From an uncultured Sutterella sp. (GTDB lineage Bacteria > Pseudomonadota > Gammaproteobacteria > Burkholderiales > Burkholderiaceae_F): DNA of 13,778 bases. Position numbers and translations under genes: made by a program. Of this stretch, positions 1 through 6,383 are shown piece by piece (positions within the stretch are counted from its first letter, which is position 1; each line of letters begins with the position of its first letter). The notes below the pieces were generated by a model. That model was not told the origin of the DNA. It did no database searches and saw only the letters and a list, made by a program, of their open reading frames with translations. The stretch lies in NCBI GenBank assembly GCA_900553105.1, contig USCE01000019.1, positions 1 through 13,778 of the forward strand, read 5' to 3'.

Positions 1-1
1 T

Positions 2-871
2 TGCCGTGCACTGTTGCAATTGGTGCGCTGCTTTAATGAGTCCGGAGTTGAAACCGAAGGCGACATATTGTTTGTCGGTACCGTGGGCGAAGAAGGAAAC
101 GGGGATATTCGCGGCGCGAAATTCATGGTTAACGGAGACCGTCAGGTTGACGGTTATATCGCTATTGACTCCTTCTCTGAAGGAGTGGTGGTCAATGGTG
201 GTGTCGGTTGCCATCGCTGGCGCGTCAATATCGCCGGCCCCGGCGGTCACAGCTTTGTGGACTTTGGTCAGGTGCCTAGCGCCATTCATGCCATGTGTCA
301 CGCTGGCCACTTGATTGATCACTTGGCCCCGCCTGCCGAACCGTATACAACGTTTAATATCGGTACGATCAAAGGTGGTACGTCGGTCAATACCATTGCG
401 CCGTTCTGTGAAGTGGATATTGATATTCGCAGTATTGCCAATGAAGAGTTGCTTAAACTCGAAGCTCAAATTTTTGAGGCTTTGGATGCCGGTGTTGCTG
501 AAGAAAATAAACGCTGGGGTATTACCGATCCTGACAAAATGCTCAAACTGACGAAAACCCAGATCGGCGATCGTCCGGCAGGGGCCCGTGGCGGTGAATG
601 TCCGGTGATTCAATGTGCACTGAGCGCACAAAAAGTATTGGGTATTGAGCTGACGCAATATGGTCCCTCAGCCACCGATGCCAACGCGCCTATCAGTAAG
701 AACATTCCGGCAGCATGTTTGGGCTCGGGCGGTATTTCGGAAAAGTACCACACTGTTGACGAATACTTTGTCGATAAAGATAGCTTCAAAGGCCCGCAAA
801 TGATCTTTTTGGCTGCCTGCACTTTAGTCGGTGTTGATGGTCAAAAGCCCTTGTTGCCGATCAAGAAGTAG
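2..871 (+). CDS. M20-family metallopeptidase/amidohydrolase, 3' part
   Basis: The reading frame is open from base 2, so the start codon and the N-terminal metal ligands (the usual HxD motif) lie upstream of the window. The visible 290 or so residues keep the rest of the M20 signature. A Gly-Glu-Glu-Gly motif at 86-97 holds the catalytic Glu (89-91) and a metal-ligand Glu (92-94). An Ile-Asp-Ser follows at about 164-172. The dimerisation-domain segment AGPGGHS is near 233-253. A GGTSVNTI stretch typical of the family is at about 374-397. The terminal metal-ligand His is in KYHTVDEY (749-751). M20 enzymes are cytoplasmic di-zinc hydrolases of peptides, acylamino acids or carbamoyl compounds, and the substrate cannot be told from this part. 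The resemblance is to generic M20/M25/M40 or PepT-like hydrolases rather than to YgeY. It converges on fhs and shares its terminator. Confidence 0.85.
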   Translation, partial: CRALLQLVRCFNESGVETEGDILFVGTVGEEGNGDIRGAKFMVNGDRQVDGYIAIDSFSEGVVVNGGVGCHRWRVNIAGPGGHSFVDFGQVPSAIHAMCHAGHLIDHLAPPAEPYTTFNIGTIKGGTSVNTIAPFCEVDIDIRSIANEELLKLEAQIFEALDAGVAEENKRWGITDPDKMLKLTKTQIGDRPAGARGGECPVIQCALSAQKVLGIELTQYGPSATDANAPISKNIPAACLGSGGISEKYHTVDEYFVDKDSFKGPQMIFLAACTLVGVDGQKPLLPIKK

Positions 872-912
872 TTTGATGCATTCGGGGTTGTCAAACAGCC
901 CCGGCTTCATTA

Positions 913-949
913 AAAACTCCCGTCGCCAAATAAAAGCGGCGGGAGTTTT
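913..949. terminator. Bidirectional intrinsic terminator between M20 gene and fhs
   Basis: A 14-bp stem pairs 913-926 with 936-949 with one G:T wobble and a 9-base loop. The stem starts with AAAA and ends with TTTT, so both strands have a short U tract after a GC-rich core (CTCCCG/CGGGAG). It lies 41 bases after the M20 stop and 17 bases after the fhs stop on the other strand, so it fits termination of both convergent transcripts. Confidence 0.85.
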
Positions 950-966
950 GTCAGAAAGCAAAGCGG

Positions 967-2613
967 TTAAGACAGGCCGACAATCTTGCCGTTAACCACA
1001 TCAATGTGCAAAGCAGCAGGTTTCTTCGGCAAGCCGGGCATGCGCATGATAGCGCCCGTTGTGGCCACCACAAAGCCGGCCCCAGCGTTCAAAATTAAGC
1101 GTTGGACGGGTAACGTAAAGCCCTTGGGAGCGCCGAGCAACGTCGGCTCGTGAGACAACGAGTACGGCGTCTTGGCAACGCAAACGGGTAAACGATCAAA
1201 GCCCAATTCTTGGATTTGTTTTAAGTCTTTTTGTGCCGCAGGTGACAATTCAACGTTGGCGGCTCCGTAGACGTTTGTTGCCAATTTCGTAATCTTGGTG
1301 ACGATGTCGTCATCGGCCTCGTAGCTGTAATTTAATGCTTCTGGTTCGCTTTGAGCCGCTTGCATCACGGCTTTAGCGAGCTCGGTTGCACCCTTGCCGC
1401 CGAGGCTGAAACCATCGCAGACGGCAAATAAGACGCCGCGCGAAGCACAATGAGCACGGATGATTTCAATTTCTTCTTGCGTGTCGGTGGCAAAGTGGTT
1501 CAGACTCACCACAATTTGCGGACCGAAATGCTTGAGATTGTCGATATGTGCGTCGAGGTTGCTGATACCTTTTTTCAGTGCTTGCACGTCAGGTTTGCCG
1601 ATATCGGGAAGCGGCACACCGCCGTGCCACTTAAGAGCCTTTGTCGATGTCACTAGTACAATAGCGCAGGGTTTTAAGCCTGCCGCACGGCACTTAATGT
1701 TGAGGAATTTTTCGGCGCCTAAGTCGCTACCGAATCCGGCCTCTGTAATTGCCCAGTCGCCCAAAGTCATAGCAGCTTTGGTGGCTACAACGGAGTTGCA
1801 GCCGTGGGCAATATTGGCAAAAGGACCGCCGTGCACAAACGCAAGGTTGCCTTCAAGCGTTTGCACAAGATTGGGTTTCATGGCTTCTAATAAAAGAGCC
1901 ATCAAGGAGCCCGTTGCGCCGAGCTCCTTACAGGTGTAAGCCGAACCGTCGCGTTTGATACCGACGACAAGGCGGTCAAGGCGGGCACGCAGATCGTCGA
2001 GATCGTTTGCCAAGCACAACACGGCCATCAATTCGCTGGCTACCGTAATATCAAAGCCCGTTTCGGTCGGAATGCCGTTGGCAGGACCACCCAAACCCGT
2101 GATGATGTTGCGAAGCATACGGTCATTGACATCGACTACTCGACGCCAAATAACGGTCTTTAAGTCCACTTGGCCTTGGTGACGAGCGTTATCAATCATG
2201 GCTGCAAGCAGGTTATTGGCCGCGGTAATGGCGTGGAAGTCACCCGTGAAGTGCAAGTTGATGGATTCCATCGGCAAGACCTGTGAGTAACCGCCGCCGG
2301 CGGCGCCACCTTTCATGCCAAAGCAAGGACCAAGCGAAGGTTCGCGAAGTGCAACAACGGCTTTTTCTCCCAATTGCTTCAGGCCCTGAGCCAATGCAAT
2401 CGATGTGGTGGTCTTTCCGGAGCCCGCCGGCATACCGGAAGTTGCCGTCACGAGAACGAGCTTGCCTTTGGGTTGGCGGCTTTTATCCAGGCAGACCTTG
2501 GCTTTATCGCGACCGTAAGGTTCAAACTCTTCGTCAGTAAGCCCAGCGCTATGCGCTAAGTCATCGATTCGAATTAATTTTGCCTCTTGGGCAATTTCGA
2601 TATCAGATTTCAT
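967..2613 (-). CDS. fhs: Formate-tetrahydrofolate ligase
   Basis: This enzyme makes 10-formyltetrahydrofolate from formate, THF and ATP in the cytoplasm. In some anaerobes it runs in reverse to make ATP from formyl-THF. The protein is 548 residues, close to the family's usual 555-560. A P-loop-like PAGSGKTT is at residues 62-69. The family signature GMKGGAAGGGY is intact at 99-109, following REPSLGPCF. The second signature region (321-332, VTSTKALKWHGG) is recognisable but diverged from the usual VATIRALKxHGG. The C-terminus (PGLPKKPAA, then DVVNGKIVGL) is typical. I chose ATG 2613 because GGAGA (complement of 2621-2625) sits 7 bases upstream. An ATG 33 bases further upstream would add a low-complexity Phe/Leu segment encoded by the T-rich leader and is unlikely. 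It is divergent from the amidohydrolase and convergent with the M20 gene. Confidence 0.95.
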   Translation of the reverse strand: MKSDIEIAQEAKLIRIDDLAHSAGLTDEEFEPYGRDKAKVCLDKSRQPKGKLVLVTATSGMPAGSGKTTTSIALAQGLKQLGEKAVVALREPSLGPCFGMKGGAAGGGYSQVLPMESINLHFTGDFHAITAANNLLAAMIDNARHQGQVDLKTVIWRRVVDVNDRMLRNIITGLGGPANGIPTETGFDITVASELMAVLCLANDLDDLRARLDRLVVGIKRDGSAYTCKELGATGSLMALLLEAMKPNLVQTLEGNLAFVHGGPFANIAHGCNSVVATKAAMTLGDWAITEAGFGSDLGAEKFLNIKCRAAGLKPCAIVLVTSTKALKWHGGVPLPDIGKPDVQALKKGISNLDAHIDNLKHFGPQIVVSLNHFATDTQEEIEIIRAHCASRGVLFAVCDGFSLGGKGATELAKAVMQAAQSEPEALNYSYEADDDIVTKITKLATNVYGAANVELSPAAQKDLKQIQELGFDRLPVCVAKTPYSLSHEPTLLGAPKGFTLPVQRLILNAGAGFVVATTGAIMRMPGLPKKPAALHIDVVNGKIVGLS

Positions 2614-2624
2614 AAGTTGATCTC

Positions 2625-2650
2625 CAAAAAACAAAAACAAAAACAAAAAA
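2625..2650. repeat. Short tandem CAAAAA-type repeat in the fhs leader
   Basis: Four tandem units of C followed by 5-6 A (C at 2625, 2632, 2638 and 2644) lie directly upstream of the fhs ribosome binding site. In the fhs mRNA this is a U-rich tract with G at regular 6-7 base spacing. Such tracts can bind ribosomal protein S1 or vary by slippage. Neither is shown here. Confidence 0.6.
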
Positions 2651-2654
2651 GAAA

Positions 2655-2708
2655 CTCGCGCGATCGGTCTGGGGAAATATCTGAGTGCAAAAGACCGACT
2701 TGAACGAG
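2655..2708 (-). promoter_or_regulatory. Possible fhs leader hairpin followed by U-rich tract
   Basis: On the - strand, TCGGTCT (complement of 2692-2698) pairs perfectly over 7 bp with AGACCGA (complement of 2664-2670) around a 21-base apical loop. An outer 4-bp helix (2705-2708 with 2655-2658) closes the structure through an internal loop. The T-rich tract of the fhs leader begins right after it. This could be an attenuator or merely a leader hairpin. No known riboswitch class was recognised. It requires a transcription start upstream of 2708, and I could not identify a strong promoter there. Confidence 0.3.
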
Positions 2709-2803
2709 AAAAGTATGCCCGAAAAAGTCAAACCATGACGATAAAAAACCTTCAAGCTAAGAAAGTTTTTTCAGATGAGTTTTCGTTTAGATCAGAAAAG
2801 CGG

Positions 2804-2816
2804 GGAAAAGTTTTCC
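2804..2816. promoter_or_regulatory. Palindrome in fhs/amidohydrolase divergent region
   Basis: GGAAAA-G-TTTTCC is a perfect 6+6 palindrome, 63 bases before the amidohydrolase start and about 190 bases before fhs. A partly similar AAAG(T)6C element lies 45 bases upstream (2762-2772). It could be an operator for a regulator of either gene, but no regulator gene is visible in the window. I saw no convincing -35/-10 pair in this region in either direction. Confidence 0.25.
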
Positions 2817-2878
2817 GACAAAGCCGGCAATCGCGTTAAACTGAAAAAGCTATCGTTAATAATTCAAGGAGCTCTACT

Positions 2879-4285
2879 ATGTGGGATCTGTTATTGAAAG
2901 GTGCAACGGTTGTTGATCCTCTCAACAAAATTGAATGCGTGATGGATGTGGCCATTGAAGACGGTCGTATTGCGGAGGTAGGTCATGATTTGCCCGGAGG
3001 CAGCGCTCGAGTGGTAGAAGATTACACGGGTAAGATCCTGCAAGCCGGTATTGTTGACAGTCATGTGCACTTGGGCGAAATGTGGGGTTCTCCTTTCGGC
3101 TTTAAGATGTTGGCCATGGCTGGTGTAACGACAGCTTTGGATATGGCCGGTCCTTTGGACAATGTGCTTAAAAATATTCCCACCTACGGTAGCGGCATTA
3201 ATACCGCCATTTTGCAATTCGCTTCTCCTCCTTTCACGTTCCGCAATAATGAGCCCACGAAAGAAGAAATGCAGGAGCTCATCGAAACGTCTATGCGTGA
3301 AGGTGCGTTGGGCGTGAAGCTTTTAGGCGGACACTATCCATTAAAACCGGCGGTTTCTTCTCTTTTAATTAAGACGGCTCTTGAGCACGGCGCGTACATT
3401 GCTTGGCATGCCGGCACGAGTGAACATGGCTCCAACATTGAAGGGATGCGTGAAGCCGTGGAGTTAAGTCAAGGTAACTTCTTGCACTTGGCTCACATTA
3501 ATGCTTACTGCCGCGGCGCCATTCGACCTGAAGTGGAAGAAACGAAAGAGGCTATCGAGTTACTCTTGGCAAATCCCCACATTCATTGTGAAAGCTACAT
3601 TTCTCCAATGAATGGCACGCGTTTGACCTGCTCTGAGGACGGGCAAGTACAGTCCAAGGTGACGGGTAACTGTCTGCGCAAGTTTGGATTTACGACAGAC
3701 CGCGAAGGTATCCAACAAGCCTTTAAGGCCAATAAGGTGTACGCCGTCTATGATGCCGGCGGCTATTCGGATCTCGTCACAGGTGATGAGGGTCTGAAGT
3801 TGTGGTTGGATAACAATTCTGATGTTGGCGGGTCCTTCAATGTCAATCCGCCGTTGCCTCGCGTATGGTTGGCTCAAGCTAAGCGAGATGACGGAAGCTT
3901 TGTCGTTGATGCCATTTCTACCGATGGCGGTTGCATCCCACGTAACGTGATTTTGGAACAAGGCTTGTCATTAGTGAAATTAGGTATTTTGAGCTTAAGC
4001 GAATTTGCCGCCAAGACTTCGCTTAACCCTGCCCGTATGTTGCGCTTACACAATAAGGGCCACTTGAGCGTGGGAGCCGATGCAGACATTACGATTTATG
4101 ACTACGCCACACAGAAGGCCGTTGCGACTTTTGTTAAGGGTAAGACGGTCTTTAAGGACGGTAAGGTTTACGGCACGGGCGGTACGGTGATTTGTACCGA
4201 ACGCGGTCGCGCTGCGGTTGAAGCAATGGGAATCGGAACGATTGTGGTTGATCCAACCGATAAAGTTGAACGATTCATCATCTAA
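2879..4285 (+). CDS. Amidohydrolase-superfamily metal-dependent hydrolase
   Basis: This 468-residue protein has the layout of the cyclic amidohydrolases (hydantoinase, dihydroorotase, D-aminoacylase-like). A small N-terminal beta domain is followed by a TIM barrel with DSHVHLG, whose metal ligands are H62 and H64. GVKLLGG holds K147, a candidate carboxylated lysine. AWHAG has H177, HLAHIN has H203 and H206, and STDGG has the catalytic-type D349. The C-terminal part closes the beta domain (GHLSVGADADITIYD, then GKTVFKDGKV). The set of ligands suggests an active hydrolase of amide, cyclic amide or acylamino bonds, and the substrate is unknown. Start ATG 2879 has AAGGAG 7 bases upstream (2866-2871). 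It is divergent from fhs. The decayed ATP-grasp gene begins 86 bases downstream on the same strand, so the two may once have been an operon. Confidence 0.88.
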   Translation: MWDLLLKGATVVDPLNKIECVMDVAIEDGRIAEVGHDLPGGSARVVEDYTGKILQAGIVDSHVHLGEMWGSPFGFKMLAMAGVTTALDMAGPLDNVLKNIPTYGSGINTAILQFASPPFTFRNNEPTKEEMQELIETSMREGALGVKLLGGHYPLKPAVSSLLIKTALEHGAYIAWHAGTSEHGSNIEGMREAVELSQGNFLHLAHINAYCRGAIRPEVEETKEAIELLLANPHIHCESYISPMNGTRLTCSEDGQVQSKVTGNCLRKFGFTTDREGIQQAFKANKVYAVYDAGGYSDLVTGDEGLKLWLDNNSDVGGSFNVNPPLPRVWLAQAKRDDGSFVVDAISTDGGCIPRNVILEQGLSLVKLGILSLSEFAAKTSLNPARMLRLHNKGHLSVGADADITIYDYATQKAVATFVKGKTVFKDGKVYGTGGTVICTERGRAAVEAMGIGTIVVDPTDKVERFII

Positions 4286-4310
4286 TCGTTTGAACAGTCT
4301 GAGTCCTGAT

Positions 4311-4340
4311 CGGTCGGCTTCTCTTTCAGGGAGCCGATCG
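4311..4340 (+). other. Hairpin after the amidohydrolase gene
   Basis: A 9-bp stem (4311-4319 with 4332-4340, one G:T pair) with a 12-base loop lies 25 bases after the amidohydrolase stop. The following bases (TGGGACGTCTTG) are not a U tract, so it does not meet the standard for an intrinsic terminator. It may stabilise the mRNA 3' end or act as a weak terminator. Confidence 0.35.
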
Positions 4341-4371
4341 TGGGACGTCTTGTTATCGAAGCGGGCTGCGA

Positions 4372-4859
4372 ATGAAAACGGTGGTTGTGATTGGGGCAAC
4401 GTCAACGGGTGATTCTATGCTTCTGAAATCGCCAAACGCGGTATGCACCCAGTCGTCGTTTTTCCTTTGTTGCCACAAATCAGCGAAAGTTATTAGGCAT
4501 TTTGAGATGCTGCGTTGAAGTTTGGGCGCAACTATATCGATGACATTTCTTTGTTAGGGGTGACAACTATCAAGAAATTCTCAATTACGTGTGCTCGTTT
4601 GCTCCGATAGCGGTGATTGCCGGCAGCGAAGTCGGGGTGCCAAGTGCGGACTGGGTTGGCGAGGCGTTGGGACTTGTTGCTAATCCTTCTGCGATGAGTT
4701 TAAATCGCCGCGATAAATTTTTGATGGCTCAGGCGTTGCAAGAGGCCGGTGTAGAGTCAATTCACACGACTAAGACTAAAACTCTTCAAGAGTCGAAGCA
4801 GTGCTTGATCGTTGGAATACGTATCCTGTTTCTTAAGCCTATAACGAGGTGCGGGTAGC
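4372..4859 (+). pseudogene. Decayed ATP-grasp domain protein, N-terminal half only
   Basis: Pieces in three frames join into one conserved N-terminal half of an ATP-grasp ligase or carboxylase-like protein. 4372-4413 gives MKTVVVIGATSTGD. 4416-4559 continues as YASEIAKRGMHPVVVFP and on to NYIDDISLLG. 4562-4792 gives DNYQEILNY, IAVIAGSEVGVP, and NPSAMSLNRRDKFLMAQAL. 4795-4830 gives EAVLDRWNTYPV. 4832-4846 gives LKPIT, the beginning of the ATP-binding part. Lesions seen are frame changes near 4411-4416, 4557-4562, 4790-4795, 4829-4834 and 4847-4851, plus in-frame TAG (4494-4496) and TGA (4503-4505). The ATP-grasp core and C-terminus are missing. The many independent lesions argue for real decay, not sequencing error. 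The parent family resembles ATP-grasp amino-acid or peptide ligases. Its exact substrate is unknown. Confidence 0.85.
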
Positions 4860-4908
4860 CATTTCTTCAAGTGCTCAGAAAAAGAATGAGATTTGAAAAG
4901 AAAAAAAT

Positions 4909-4937
4909 TTGCATTCACAGATTTTTTCAGATACAAT
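4909..4937 (+). promoter_or_regulatory. Sigma70-type promoter of the tRNA-Ala/tRNA-Glu unit
   Basis: TTGCAT (4909-4914) and TACAAT (4932-4937) are 17 bases apart, and start of transcription is expected near 4944, just before tRNA-Ala. The bases after the -10 (GCG) are GC-rich, as in stable-RNA promoters under stringent control. The stringent control is inference. Confidence 0.8.
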
Positions 4938-4951
4938 GCGTCTTCTCTTTC

Positions 4952-5027
4952 GGGGGTATAGCTCAGTTGGTAGAGCACTTGCATGGCATGCAAGGGGTCA
5001 GCGGTTCGAATCCGCTTACCTCCACCA
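4952..5027 (+). tRNA. tRNA-Ala(GGC)
   Basis: The 76-nt cloverleaf has a 7-bp acceptor stem (GGGGGTA with TACCTCC). It includes the G3:U70 wobble that is the hallmark identity element for alanyl-tRNA synthetase. The anticodon stem CTTGC/GCAAG encloses loop ATGGCAT, giving anticodon GGC. The T arm contains GGTTCGAATCC, the discriminator is A, and the CCA end is encoded. Confidence 0.97.
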
Positions 5028-5044
5028 AAGAAAAATTGGTTTGC

Positions 5045-5120
5045 GTCTCCATCGTCTAGAGGCCTAGGACACGACCCTTTCACGGTCGGTACCGGGGTTC
5101 GAATCCCCGTGGAGACGCCA
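5045..5120 (+). tRNA. tRNA-Glu(TTC)
   Basis: The 76-nt cloverleaf has acceptor stem GTCTCCA/TGGAGAC. The anticodon stem CGACC/GGTCG encloses loop CTTTCAC, giving anticodon TTC. The T arm is CGGGGTTCGAATCCCCG, the discriminator is G and CCA is encoded. It starts 17 bases after tRNA-Ala and is surely on the same transcript. Confidence 0.97.
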
Positions 5121-5131
5121 TCACACTTCAG

Positions 5132-5153
5132 GCAACCACTCGGTTGCTTTTTT
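5132..5153 (+). terminator. Intrinsic terminator of the tRNA unit
   Basis: A GCAACC/GGTTGC stem of 6 bp with loop ACTC is followed by six T (5148-5153) and then GTTTT. It lies 11 bases after tRNA-Glu and ahead of the convergent transporter gene. Confidence 0.85.
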
Positions 5154-5168
5154 GTTTTCCGTGCTTGC

Positions 5169-6056
5169 TTAACCTTTTGATTTTGCTAAAAGCACAACCG
5201 TCATCACAATACACAGAGCGCCGATTCCTTCCACAATGCCGAAAGTTGTTCCGAGTAGGACAACGGACAAAATCACGGCCGAGAGCGGTTCGGAGCAAGT
5301 GAGCATAGAGGCAGTGGACGGAGCAATATATTCCATACTCTTTAAGAAGCAACAAAACGCGGTAATAGTTCCGAAAATGACGACGTGTGAATAAGAAAGA
5401 ATGGCCATCGTGCTCCAGACGGCCTCTGTTGTAAAGGGATTGTTAAAGAGGCAGGCTACAAATCCCACAATTAGCATGGCCCAGCCGATAACAGGCATGA
5501 CCGTGAGACGACGCACAACATTGGTTGGTTGAATGGTAGCTATGGCGCCGAACATCGCCGACAAGAGCCCGAAACCGACACCAGCTACTGAAAAGTCAAC
5601 ACTATCAAAATGGCCCTTGGTGACAATCAAAAGAACACCAACCATGGCGAAAGCCAAGGCTGCCAATTCCAATGGTTTAATACGACGATGATGACGCACT
5701 GCCATATAGGCAATAACAAAAAGCGGAGAGGTCAGCACCAAAATTGTCGCCGTTGCCGCATTGGAATTAAAAATGGAGAGAAAAAAGGTCGATTGCGAGC
5801 CGACTAAAATCATCCCATAAATGATGATGTCCCGTAAATTAACACTGTCGAAGACCAAACGAACGTGTTTTTTCCCGTGAACAGCAAAATCAATGGCCAC
5901 CAAGAGGGCGCCGGCACCGAAGAGCCGAATGGAAGTTAAATCGAAAACCGTAAACTGGCAATGCGCCATCAGATACTGTGCCGCAACGCCCATGGAGCCC
6001 CAGCAAATGCCGGCAATTAATGCAAGAGTGATGCCTTTAAAGGTTTTCGAGAACAT
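5169..6056 (-). CDS. EamA/DMT-superfamily inner-membrane transporter
   Basis: This 295-residue protein has about ten hydrophobic segments in two tandem EamA halves. The first starts at GITLALIAGICWGSMGVAAQ near the N-terminus. The second is about residues 155-292 and includes GVGFGLLSAMFGAIATI and a SMEYIAPSTASMLTCSEPLSA segment typical of the family. DMT exporters move amino acids or other small metabolites, and the cargo here is unknown. Start choice: a TTG at 6119 and an ATG at 6092 are also in frame. However, the promoter -35 and -10 overlie exactly those codons, so ATG 6056 is the first start inside the transcript. It also gives a normal EamA N-terminus. The ribosome binding site (CTGGG, 7 bases upstream) is weak. 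It is convergent with the tRNA unit and divergent from parE. Confidence 0.88.
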   Translation of the reverse strand: MFSKTFKGITLALIAGICWGSMGVAAQYLMAHCQFTVFDLTSIRLFGAGALLVAIDFAVHGKKHVRLVFDSVNLRDIIIYGMILVGSQSTFFLSIFNSNAATATILVLTSPLFVIAYMAVRHHRRIKPLELAALAFAMVGVLLIVTKGHFDSVDFSVAGVGFGLLSAMFGAIATIQPTNVVRRLTVMPVIGWAMLIVGFVACLFNNPFTTEAVWSTMAILSYSHVVIFGTITAFCCFLKSMEYIAPSTASMLTCSEPLSAVILSVVLLGTTFGIVEGIGALCIVMTVVLLAKSKG

Positions 6057-6090
6057 GTCGTGCCCAGACAAAATAAGACTCAGAGCGACC

Positions 6091-6119
6091 ATTGTAGAGG
6101 CACTTTTTACGATACTCAA
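6091..6119 (-). promoter_or_regulatory. Sigma70-type promoter of the EamA transporter
   Basis: Read on the - strand, TTGAGT (complement of 6114-6119) and TACAAT (complement of 6091-6096) are 17 bases apart. Transcription should start near 6084, leaving a leader of about 28 bases before ATG 6056. Confidence 0.75.
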
Positions 6120-6282
6120 GTGGCTAAGTGTCTAACATTACAGGAGATATGCGAGCTTGTGTATTCACGGGAAAAGCATCTTCGTTATGTGCGACAGAGT
6201 TCGTTGTTTTTCGTGGTAATATCCTTCATCCAAGCGAACGTGCTTGAGCCCAACACTATGTTGACGAAAGCGGACAATCTAC

Positions 6283-6308
6283 GGACTTTACCCGTAGCGG
6301 TAAAGCCC
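6283..6308. other. Inverted repeat upstream of parE
   Basis: CTTTACC (6286-6292) and GGTAAAG (6299-6305) form a perfect 7-bp stem with a 6-base loop. It extends by GG/CC beyond one mismatch. A T-containing stretch (TTTATTTT) follows. It lies 75 bases before parE in a region (6120-6383) where I see no convincing gene. It could be a leader hairpin, a weak terminator or a protein-binding site. The 32-codon ORF at 6149 preceding it has a badly spaced ribosome site and no recognisable product, so I do not call it. Confidence 0.35.
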
Positions 6309-6383
6309 GAGTTTATTTTGTCTGCTCTGAGAGTACGCTTCGCATTTTTTGAGTCGAAAACGTAAATAAATGGGTTTTAATCA

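Noticed and set aside
2..871. YgeY, as part of an ureide/purine breakdown cluster
   Set aside because: The visible sequence does not resemble YgeY beyond the general M20 motifs, and the other cluster genes are not seen here.
1460..1939. 159-residue ORF antisense to fhs
   Set aside because: The fhs frame carries conserved family motifs through this stretch, and the antisense product has no domain signs.
2655..2708. Tetrahydrofolate riboswitch upstream of fhs
   Set aside because: The hairpin is simple and lacks the pseudoknot and conserved bases of the THF riboswitch, which is known mainly from Firmicutes.
4589..4858. 89-residue ORF as a stand-alone small gene
   Set aside because: Its sequence is the inner part of an ATP-grasp protein, with further pieces in other frames on both sides. 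It is a fragment of the pseudogene.
4871..5059. 62-residue ORF on the + strand with a GGIAQLVEHLHG segment
   Set aside because: It is the sense translation of tRNA-Ala, another known false ORF type.
4757..5083. 108-residue ORF on the - strand across the tRNA genes, with a segment reading GKRIRTADPLHAMQVLYQLSYTP-like
   Set aside because: It is the antisense translation of tRNA-Ala, a well-known spurious protein type in databases. The tRNA cloverleaf explains the sequence.
6149..6247. 32-codon ORF with AGGAG just upstream, before parE
   Set aside because: Only two bases separate the AGGAG from the ATG, the product has no recognisable family, and it may be chance.
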